A stretch of 49,875 bases of DNA from an uncultured Geobacteraceae bacterium (GTDB taxonomy: Bacteria; Desulfobacterota; Desulfuromonadia; Geobacterales; Pseudopelobacteraceae). Of the stretch, positions 43,835 to 49,875 are shown one piece after another (position 1 is the first letter of the stretch; the number at the start of each line of letters is the position of its first letter). Position numbers and translations under genes: made by a program. The notes under the pieces are model-generated. The model made no database searches, had not been told where the DNA came from, and saw only the letters and a program-made list of their open reading frames with translations. Location: the NCBI GenBank assembly GCA_903845365.1, contig CAIMXI010000486.1, positions 1-49,875 of the forward strand, in the 5' to 3' direction.

Positions 43835-44316
43835 TGAGCCTATCGCGTATTGCCAAAAACACTGGGTTAACGCTGGATGAATGCCTGGGCTATCGCATCG
43901 AATACTTGAAAACACATACTAGGGAGCTGTACGAAGATGTCGCATGGTTTGCAGGCGATACAGGTGAACTGTCACCTGCTTTCTGTCAGCAAATATTTGA
44001 ACAATTTTATCTGGAAGCAAGAGAACTGCACCATCTTGTCATGCTGTCAAAGGGTTACCCTGTCAGAGTGGGTCAAGTGACAGACGAGATGATTGAATAT
44101 GCGAGGAACTACCCAATTGAGCAGCTTGTTCAATTCGACCAACGTGGCAAGGCACTAGCTTTTTGTCATGCAGACAACCATCCGTCACTATCATGGCATC
44201 GCGCAAAGAACCGGGCGACATGTTTCCCATGTGCCAAATCATTCAATCCAATCGATATTCTCGTAGAGAGAGACGGATACGGATTCCGTGATGCTGTGAA
44301 GGCTTTAGCAGCATAG
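43831..44316 (+). CDS. CHC2 zinc-finger, DnaG-type primase N-terminal protein
   Basis: A 161-residue protein whose C-terminal half is a CHC2 zinc finger as in DnaG: LAFCHADNHPSLSWHRAKNR then ATCFPCAKSFNPIDI, giving the C-H-C-C ligands. It ends with RDGYGFRDAVKALAA, as in DnaG before the TOPRIM core. The TOPRIM polymerase domain is missing, so it may recognise primer sites and hand over to another enzyme. The overlap with the DUF3631 gene suggests they act together. Confidence 0.85.
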   Translation: MMSLSRIAKNTGLTLDECLGYRIEYLKTHTRELYEDVAWFAGDTGELSPAFCQQIFEQFYLEARELHHLVMLSKGYPVRVGQVTDEMIEYARNYPIEQLVQFDQRGKALAFCHADNHPSLSWHRAKNRATCFPCAKSFNPIDILVERDGYGFRDAVKALAA

Positions 44317-44397
44317 GAATAATTGACATGCTGTAAGCACTTTGCAAACGACTAATAAAATAACCGGCACTGCCGGAATCAACAGGAGAGCATCAAA

Positions 44398-44673
44398 ATG
44401 GAAGATCTAATTACAGGTTTTATAATTGGCCCAAGAGAAAGTGATTATGTTTGCACTGAAGACATCCTGATGAAGCTTGCGTTGGCTGAAACGGCTATTC
44501 AAGCACTGTGTAACTGTCTCGAAAAGATTCATGAGAACGATGGTGTTTTGGATTATGAAACTAATCCACCACCTGATGTTTGGGCCATTACGGGCATGAG
44601 CGAAAACATTCGTAAAGTTAGCCACGCATTAAAATGTGGATGTTGGGGGTATCAGACTGCTCTGATGCACTAA
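44398..44673 (+). CDS. Small unknown protein
   Basis: A 91-residue protein with CAGGAGAGC before the ATG. It has a helical middle (MKLALAETAIQALCNCLEKI) and a cysteine near each end of that helix. It stands between the primase-like gene and the terminase genes. No family recognised. Confidence 0.5.
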   Translation: MEDLITGFIIGPRESDYVCTEDILMKLALAETAIQALCNCLEKIHENDGVLDYETNPPPDVWAITGMSENIRKVSHALKCGCWGYQTALMH

Positions 44674-44682
44674 CAAATGTCA

Positions 44683-44740
44683 GGCGGATTACTTCCTAAA
44701 CCGTGGACATTTCATCCCATGGTTTTAGGAAGTAGCCGCC
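44683..44740. repeat. Long interrupted palindrome before the terminase genes
   Basis: GGCGG/CCGCC at the base, then ten pairs ACTTCCTAAA/TTTAGGAAGT, a one-base bulge and CC-GTGG paired with CCATGG. The top loop is ACATTTCATC. Without a T-run it is not a normal terminator. Its place just before the small terminase suggests a packaging or replication site, though a dyad operator is possible. Confidence 0.65.
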
Positions 44741-44776
44741 GATCAGATGTATTTATAAAGGTAAAGTGAGGTGTCC

Positions 44777-45202
44777 ATGAAAGAAAATAATGATCCCAAA
44801 AAGAGAGTAAGCAGGGCAAAACCCCCTGAAGAGCTGAAAAAGGTAGGACGAAAGCCCTGGATGCCAGACTATGATAAAATCGAGCAGTGGAGCCTGCAAG
44901 GGCTCTCTGATAAGGAGATAGCGGCACTCTCAGGTGTAGCACATACTGTATTTTGCTCAAAAAAAACGGAATTACCAGAACTCCGATCAAAATTAGAGTA
45001 TGGCCGTGCTAAGGGAGCAGCTGTCGTAAGCCAGAAGTTATTGCAGTTGGGATTGGGCGGTGATCGTCAAGCACTGACATTTTATCTGGCAAGACGTTGT
45101 GGCTGGACTGAGACAACCAGGCTAGAACTCCCCACTTCTAGACCAATGCACGAATTGACCGAGGAGGAGCTTCATGCAATTATCGAGGGCAGGCAAATTT
45201 GA
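44777..45202 (+). CDS. Probable terminase small subunit (homeodomain-like)
   Basis: A 141-residue protein. The N-terminus is basic (KKRVSRAKPPEELKKVGRKP) and followed by a helix-turn-helix: KIEQWSLQGLSDKEIAALSG. The next part, KLEYGRAKGAAVVSQKLLQL and ALTFYLARRCGWTETTRLEL, matches small terminase and phage packaging proteins. These bind the packaging start site. The ATG at 44777 follows GAGG by five bases; a GTG at 44771 is less likely. It overlaps the large subunit gene by 29 bases. Confidence 0.75.
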   Translation: MKENNDPKKRVSRAKPPEELKKVGRKPWMPDYDKIEQWSLQGLSDKEIAALSGVAHTVFCSKKTELPELRSKLEYGRAKGAAVVSQKLLQLGLGGDRQALTFYLARRCGWTETTRLELPTSRPMHELTEEELHAIIEGRQI

Positions 45203-47231
45203 ATATCCGCAAGAAGTTGTCGCCTTGGCAATGCAGCACCTGTCTGCTCGCCAAGAGGCTCGGAAGCGGAACATAATGTCAAACGACGGTCGGTGGTCGG
45301 CACTGCCAGCAATAGCAAGGAATGCCCCAGACGACCTATTCAGTTTCGTGGAGAAGATCAAGCCGACTCTCAGAGTTGACAACGAGCCATTTACTTGGGA
45401 AGGGCACGAGTACCTGCTGGAACCGTACAAGGCATTTAAACTCACCGGCGATAAGAGTGAGGAAGGACTGCAGGTGGTCTGGATGTGCGGAGCCCAGGTA
45501 GGCAAGACTATTGGCGGATTCCTTCTGCTGGTATGGCTTGCAATGAGGTTTTGGGGGAAATACTTCGGCTATTTCCTGCCCGACCAGGCGATGGCCATGA
45601 TCTTCTCCGACGTGCGATTCAAGCCAACGGTACGATCGATACCAGAGATAAAACCGCTTTGGGGAGAAGACCCAACCGCCGACGAAGGAGAGAAACACCG
45701 CACCGACCAGAAGCGAGTACGCTCACTCGGCGCTTCACAAATATTTTTCAGTTACATGCAGGGCAAAACCTCCACAGAATCGATACCGATGCTTGCCATT
45801 CTTTTTGATGAGGTGCGCCGTATGACTGAAGGTGATATCGACAGAGCTATGGAACGCATTAGTCACAGCCCATATCCAATCGACTTCAAGTTTTCCACAG
45901 CCGGGTATCCAGACGCGAACATCGACAAATACTTCAAACGCAGCAATCAGCATCGATTCCACAGCAAGTGTAAATGCACGGATGGAGTGGTGCTGGCCGA
46001 CGTGTTCCCAAACTGCATCGGCGAAAAGTCGGCAGGCATGACACCATCACTTCGCCACATGCCGGACGTGTTCTATGTCTGCCCGGTCTGTAAAGAAGTA
46101 ATTGACAATCCCAGGGAAGGAATCTGGATCCCACACAACCCAGGAGCAAAGGTTCTTGGATACCACATACCACAGACGCTCTCCTGTCGCCAGAATGCAG
46201 AAAAACTACTCAACGCATACCAGGAAGCATCCGACCTCCAGGAATTTTTCAACTCAAAGCTTGGCATTGCATACCTCGCTCCCGAATCACAGATCGTCAA
46301 CGAAGATATCCTCCGGGCAACGGTCAACACAGATCTCAAGTGGTTGACCAAGGGGGCCAACCTAGCAATGGGAATAGACCAGATGGGCGGTTTCAACGTT
46401 GTCACTCTCCGATACTGGGGAGAGAAAACCGATACCGGACTTTGCAAATCCAGACTGGCACACATCGAAGTCATATACGATGACGACCCGTGGACACGCT
46501 GTGACGAACTGATGGAGCAATACGACGTCAGCGTCTGCGTAGTTGACGCCCTCCCAAATATCAATGAAGCGCGAAGATTCGCCAAACGTTTCCGTGGCCG
46601 TGTCTGGCTGGCCGATTATTCATACGACAGTAAAGGTGATGGTGATATCTGTGTCTGGGGAGACCGACCGAAAGACAACCCAAGCGAGAAGAAGAGTAGC
46701 GAGGAGATCAAGAACAAGTACACGGTCAAGATCAGCCGCTACCACGGCATAGAGTGGAACCTGATGAAGTACGTCCACAGGATGAAGGAACAACCGCACG
46801 AACGCGGTCTCGAAGCCACCGTACAGGATACAGTCGGGCGACAGGTAACAATACATTTGTGCGAAAAGATGTTCTGGATACATCTACAAAAGGTGGCCAG
46901 ACGTAAACAGGTTGTAGACGAGAGCCAAGGGAAATTCCGGATGGTGTTCGAAAACATCGGGCTTGATCCGCACTTTTTGCATGCAGATCTATACTGCGAG
47001 TTGGCTCTGTCACGCATCAAGCTAGAAGGTCGGGATAAGGCGTTCGGAGATTTTGCAGGAGTAGCAAAAAAGTACGCCTCGAAGGGTGAGCACGACTGGC
47101 GGCAGCTTTCCAATCCTGCTCATTGGAAATGCGTTTATTGCAACATAACGGTTTCAGTTGAGAATGGGGAATTTGCTCAAGGCGTTGCAGCAAAGCATGG
47201 ATTGGAACTTTGTCAGCCAACACTAAAATAG
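45174..47231 (+). CDS. Phage terminase large subunit, GpA type
   Basis: A 685-residue packaging motor and nuclease of the lambda GpA family. The ATPase part shows VWMCGAQVGKTIGGF (Walker A) and PMLAILFDEVRRM (Walker B). A zinc-binding insert follows (FHSKCKCTDG, YVCPVCKEVIDNP). The nuclease domain begins NLAMGIDQMGGFNVVTLRYW and continues to DVSVCVVDALPNINEA. GAGGAGGAG lies before the ATG. The length and motifs are intact. No portal, capsid or tail genes follow, and the element ends 120 nt later. The island may therefore bring its own terminase and borrow a helper's capsid. Confidence 0.92.
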   Translation: MQLSRAGKFEYPQEVVALAMQHLSARQEARKRNIMSNDGRWSALPAIARNAPDDLFSFVEKIKPTLRVDNEPFTWEGHEYLLEPYKAFKLTGDKSEEGLQVVWMCGAQVGKTIGGFLLLVWLAMRFWGKYFGYFLPDQAMAMIFSDVRFKPTVRSIPEIKPLWGEDPTADEGEKHRTDQKRVRSLGASQIFFSYMQGKTSTESIPMLAILFDEVRRMTEGDIDRAMERISHSPYPIDFKFSTAGYPDANIDKYFKRSNQHRFHSKCKCTDGVVLADVFPNCIGEKSAGMTPSLRHMPDVFYVCPVCKEVIDNPREGIWIPHNPGAKVLGYHIPQTLSCRQNAEKLLNAYQEASDLQEFFNSKLGIAYLAPESQIVNEDILRATVNTDLKWLTKGANLAMGIDQMGGFNVVTLRYWGEKTDTGLCKSRLAHIEVIYDDDPWTRCDELMEQYDVSVCVVDALPNINEARRFAKRFRGRVWLADYSYDSKGDGDICVWGDRPKDNPSEKKSSEEIKNKYTVKISRYHGIEWNLMKYVHRMKEQPHERGLEATVQDTVGRQVTIHLCEKMFWIHLQKVARRKQVVDESQGKFRMVFENIGLDPHFLHADLYCELALSRIKLEGRDKAFGDFAGVAKKYASKGEHDWRQLSNPAHWKCVYCNITVSVENGEFAQGVAAKHGLELCQPTLK

Positions 47232-47274
47232 CGGAGATTGGATGGTTAGGTCACAGAGATGAGTAGCAAACCGC

Positions 47275-47297
47275 AAAAGTACAACTAAAGTACAACT
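47275..47297 (+). repeat. Integrase arm-type repeat, right copy
   Basis: Identical over 23 bp to 5809-5831: an A followed by two AAAGTACAACT units. It lies 57 bp inside the tRNA end of the island. With the left copy it would flank the core in the circular form. Confidence 0.8.
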
Positions 47298-47313
47298 ATT
47301 TTGGAACCCAAAG

Positions 47314-47353
47314 AAACAGGTACCTGCATTAGCATTGCAAGTACCTGTTTTTA
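47314..47353 (+). terminator. Rho-independent terminator at the right end of island B
   Basis: AAACAGGTAC (47314-47323) and GTACCTGTTT (47341-47350) form a perfect 10-bp stem followed by TTATT. It ends the terminase transcript and lies directly before the tRNA 3' end. The stem would also work in the opposite direction, after the tRNA gene. Confidence 0.78.
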
Positions 47354-47354
47354 T

Positions 47355-47431
47355 TGGCGTCCCCGAGTCGATTCGAACGACCGGCCCCTTCCTTAGGAGG
47401 GAAGTGCTCTATCCTGCTGAGCTACGGGGAC
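47355..47431 (-). tRNA. tRNA-Arg(CCU), intact, integration target
   Basis: A 77-nt tRNA with encoded CCA. The acceptor stem GTCCCCG/CGGGGAC, D arm GCTC/GAGC, anticodon arm CTTCC/GGAAG with loop CTCCTAA (anticodon CCT) and T arm GTCG/CGAC with TTCGAAT all pair. The 3' 45 nt are repeated at 5622-5666. The island provides or restores the 3' half, so the gene stays functional after integration. Confidence 0.97.
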
Positions 47432-47518
47432 AAATTGATAAAACTCTTAAATACAGCACGTTACGGTTATTATTGTTCTAGGAATTTCTTTAATTTTCTG
47501 CCGATTTCTTTTTATCAT

Positions 47519-47557
47519 TGACCCTATGCTGACCCTATGATAATCACTGACCCTATG
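47519..47557 (+). repeat. Three TGACCCTATG direct repeats
   Basis: Copies at 47519-47528, 47530-47539 and 47548-47557. The last overlaps the start codon of the integrase remnant. The arrangement copies that of the AAAGTACAACT units before the island B integrase, so these are probably arm sites of a lost element. Confidence 0.7.
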
Positions 47558-47662
47558 GGCAATGAAAAAAAGAAAAAGCTGAAACTGACAAAGACCGTGG
47601 TTGAGACTTTACCCTATGCAGAGAAGGGAAAGCAAGTCGATTATTATTTTCTGGATATTTGA
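47555..47662 (+). pseudogene. Truncated integrase N-terminus
   Basis: A 35-codon frame starting MGNEKKKKLKLTKTVVETLP and continuing AEKGKQVDYYFLD. This is the start of the DUF4102-type arm-binding domain of P4-like integrases, in which KGFGLR would follow. The frame ends at TGA where transposase-derived sequence begins, so the rest of the gene is gone. It is evidence of a third element that once used this tRNA gene. Confidence 0.7.
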
Positions 47663-47905
47663 TAAACTCCCATCCAGACACGATGGCACGCCGCAGAGCA
47701 TCTGCTAATCGCATGCAAAGGACGACATAGAGCCTTTATTTTCCCGGAAAGGATCATGCACACACCGTAGTAACGATCCGCAGGAACCAGCAAACTACTC
47801 AGACCATGATGGGTACGCCGGTGGTTGTAATGATCAACCCAGCGTCCAATCCTCCGGGCAGCGTCCGTCAAGTCCATGAATTCAATCTGCTCGACGCACC
47901 TTCCA
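47644..47905 (-). pseudogene. C-terminal fragment of an integrase-core (IS481/IS3-like) transposase
   Basis: On the minus strand, CVEQIEFMDLTDAARRIGRW and VDHYNHRRTHHGLSSLLVPA are the end of an rve-type transposase catalytic domain (the H-Y-N-x-x-R-x-H-G box). The preceding catalytic region is absent, and the frame runs on after ADRYYG into unrelated sequence. It is a remnant only. Confidence 0.75.
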
Positions 47906-47967
47906 GATAGCTGCTTGTCACATCATTGATATATTGGATACGAGTACAGCCTGTCTTGCCGGAAAAT

Positions 47968-48764
47968 CTGTACTCTTCACAAAAAGCCGAAATCGGCACG
48001 GCTCACGGAATCAACTGCGCGGATACCGGCCTCATATCCGAAAATAGACTCAAATACCATGCCCAAGGCGATACGCTCATTCGGTATGCCGTGTTGTTTT
48101 TTCGGACCGAGCTGAGATATGAGATCAAGGGCACCCAGTTGCAAAAGGTAAGGGATGAAGAAAAAACCACCTGCGCTAGTGGTTGTTATCCCGCGTTTGA
48201 GGAGACCCTCTACATCATGTTCGATGTCGTGGCGGGTAACCTCGATCTTACTTGCCTTACAGGCGCCATCGAGAACAGTGATCTCCTCTTTGGCCAGAAG
48301 CCGTGGAGAGGGTGGCTCCGAATTCAGAGGTTTTTTTTACACAAACCAAAATCTGCAAGCACCTCAGCTACGAGCCGGGAACTGACATCAAAGCCCAGTT
48401 GTGTGAGCAGATCGGTGATTTCATACATATTGAGGCCCTTCTCGTAGTGGCTTCTGATAATGAGTGCCTCAAGTTCCCGGGTTCGTTTAGGCGCACTCTG
48501 AGGCCCCGTCCTCTTTGGCAAGAGCTCAGCCGGCTCACCATGGAGGACAGCCTCGCGAATATCGTAGTACGATTTGCGCGTCTTGAAACCGAAGGTCTGT
48601 GCCACGTTGATCTTGGGAAGATTGCATAGCTCGCCCATGGTGATCATGCTTACCTTTCTTTGAACAGACTGCTCCGAGGAAAAGGTGACAATATTACCAT
48701 TTTGGTTGGTCAGGACAAGAGTTCCGTCTTTTACAAGGACTTTGACGTTGAGTGAGATATTCAT
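47968..48764 (-). pseudogene. 5' part of a DDE-type transposase, frameshifted at an A8 tract
   Basis: The first 146 codons (48764 to 48324) encode a helix-turn-helix region: VSMITMGELCNLPKINVAQT, then GLNMYEITDLLTQLGFDVSS. At the eight A's (48333-48340 on the plus strand as T's) a shift of -1 continues the protein as CKKKPLNSEPPSPRL and then AGGFFFIPYLLQLGALDLIS up to a stop at 47968. That segment resembles an ISNCY-like transposase family. The A8 tract may be a programmed slippage site as in many insertion sequences. The catalytic C-terminus is missing. Confidence 0.6.
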
Positions 48765-49083
48765 ATTGCCCCCATTCAGTGCATTTGAGGGAGGTTATAT
48801 CAGAACTGGGCAGTAATGTATACTTAATTATTGCACTAAAAGGTGACTGTTGGCAGCGGGTGCAATTCAAAAACGATAAGGCCTAGTTTGTAACTTCCAG
48901 TAAATACAGTTAAATTTCAGCACATCAGGTAGCGGGCGGAGAAAAGTCATGAAAAAGCGGGGCGATTAAGTGCACAAATTAAATATACACTAGATGATAA
49001 TTATAAGTACCGTTAACTGGATCTTATTGCTTGGGGTGGGTGGTTTGGGTGGTTATTAATAAAAGGGTGAATTATTGCTGGAG
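48765..49083. other. Intergenic region, nothing identified
   Basis: 319 nt of AT-rich sequence between the transposase remnant and the HipA-like fragment. It includes a G/T-rich run (GGGTGGGTGGTTTGGGTGG near 49035). No gene, RNA or clear promoter could be supported. Confidence 0.4.
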
Positions 49084-49620
49084 ATGGGAATTTCTTCGGC
49101 GGAATCGAGAATCTACCAGATCGGCAACAGAACATTTCTGGAAGTGGATCGTTTTGACTGTGCCGGATTATTCGGTCGAACGCCGGTTAATTCTTTATCG
49201 GTTGTAGACGCTGAATTTATCGGTGCTGGAAGCAATTGGACCGCTGCGGCCCGCAAGATGCTGTCCGCAAGAATGCTGTCGGCAGAGGATGCGGTAAACA
49301 TCTCTAAACTGGATCTGTTTGGCAGCTTAATCGCCAACAGCGACCGTCATCACGGTAATATTTCGTTGCTCTCGACAAATGAGGAACGTACGAAGTTCAA
49401 GCTCGCTCCGATCTATGATATGCTGCCGATGTTTTATCGACCAAAAGATGGTGAAGAGCTCTCGTCAGGTACGAACCAACCACCCGCAACCGGCGATCTT
49501 GGTGACGTGTATGAAAACGCCATGCGGTTTTGGCGGGAGGCCGGCCTGGATTTAAGAATTTCGAAGCCGTTCCGAAAATTGTGCTGTTTTACAGCATATG
49601 GGACGAGGTCCGCGAATTAA
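49084..49620 (+). pseudogene. Truncated HipA-like kinase
   Basis: About 178 residues of the C-terminal HipA domain: the start GISSAESRIYQIGNRTFLEV, then LDLFGSLIANSDRHHGNISL with the catalytic N-x-D-R-H pattern, and KLAPIYDMLPMFYRP with the metal-binding D. Full proteins of the HipA/YjjJ type are more than 400 residues and begin far upstream; no such sequence precedes. The last 10 codons (CFTAYGTRSAN) look out of frame. It is probably a remnant of a toxin gene cut by rearrangement. Confidence 0.7.
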
Positions 49621-49629
49621 GGCGCCACT

Positions 49630-49875
49630 GTGACGATAGATAAAACAAGAAATATCCTTATTTTCAAACCTGGCGCGATTGGCGACCTACTTCATTTGAC
49701 ACCCGTTATCCGCGAGTTGAACAGGAAATTTCCCGATGCCAGGATAACGCTCATAGTTGGAAGTACCATATCTGTTGATATTTTCCGCAATAATCCGCTT
49801 GTACACGAAGTGATCATCTACAGCAAAAATGGGGAACATCGTTCGCTGTCAGCTTTTGCCGATCTCTGGTTGCGG
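49630..49875 (+). CDS. Glycosyltransferase family 9 (ADP-heptose:LPS heptosyltransferase-like), N-terminal part
   Basis: The first 82 codons of a protein that runs off the window. ILIFKPGAIGDLLHLTPVIR and ELNRKFPDARITLIVGSTIS are characteristic of ADP-heptose LPS heptosyltransferases, which add core sugars to lipopolysaccharide at the inner membrane. Start is GTG at 49630. It suggests a Gram-negative host and the return to ordinary chromosome. Confidence 0.88.
   Translation, partial: MTIDKTRNILIFKPGAIGDLLHLTPVIRELNRKFPDARITLIVGSTISVDIFRNNPLVHEVIIYSKNGEHRSLSAFADLWLR

Noticed and set aside
47926..48447. A 173-codon frame on the plus strand
   Set aside because: It is antisense to a transposase remnant whose minus-strand translation is family-like.
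49084..49620. An active HipA toxin-antitoxin pair
   Set aside because: The N-terminal half and any HipB-like partner are missing, so only a remnant can be supported.

Overview
The window looks like an integration hotspot at a tRNA-Arg(CCU) gene in a Gram-negative, probably Desulfuromonadia/Geobacter-like chromosome. That guess rests on a lipopolysaccharide heptosyltransferase start at the right edge and on the style of the transposase remnants; nothing here fixes the species. The tRNA gene lies at 47355-47431 on the minus strand. A second copy of its 3' 45 nt sits at 5622-5666. The two copies bound a mobile island of about 41.7 kb (island B). A separate element (element A) abuts the left copy, and a third, broken integrase lies just beyond the tRNA.

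Element A (1-5620) carries an AlpA-like regulator, a PrimPol/superfamily 3 helicase split by one in-frame stop codon, an iteron-rich stretch that is probably a replication origin, one unknown protein and a leftward tyrosine integrase. This is the layout of a P4-like satellite or integrative plasmid.

Island B opens with a P4-type integrase (5849-7225) and a complete BREX type I operon: brxA, brxB, brxC, pglX, pglZ, brxL (7380-24543). The operon has been invaded three times. A REP-associated tyrosine transposase with four REP-like units lies between brxC and pglX. A Fic gene lies between pglX and the next promoter. An AAA ATPase plus RloB pair (AbiL/RloAB type), with its own promoter and operators, lies directly before pglZ. 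A transposase-derived protein that has lost its catalytic residues follows on the minus strand.

From 25.8 to 40.3 kb lies an RNA-repair and RNA-quality-control module: a Ro60-like TROVE protein (Rsr), a candidate Y RNA, three zinc-ribbon proteins, RtcB ligase, a polynucleotide-kinase-like P-loop protein, a Thg1-type 3'-5' polymerase, an RlaP-type nucleotidyltransferase (frameshifted), a CCA-adding enzyme, small unknowns and a PD-(D/E)XK nuclease. Between these genes are unusually long, hairpin-rich noncoding stretches. The most striking is about 1.3 kb (31794-33063) directly before rtcB. A compact two-hairpin RNA with complementary loops, whose pairing is kept by compensating changes, occurs twice, just before the third zinc-ribbon gene and just before rtcB. 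I regard these RNAs and the unknown zinc-ribbon proteins as the most likely undescribed part of the window.

The island ends with a replication and packaging cassette (41.7-47.2 kb): AlpA, a DUF3631-type ATPase, a CHC2 zinc-finger primase-like protein and small and large terminase subunits, with no capsid or tail genes. This suggests a phage satellite or packaging-dependent island that carries BREX and RNA repair as cargo. To the right of the tRNA are an integrase stub, two transposase remnants, a truncated HipA-like kinase gene and the start of a heptosyltransferase, which is probably ordinary chromosome.
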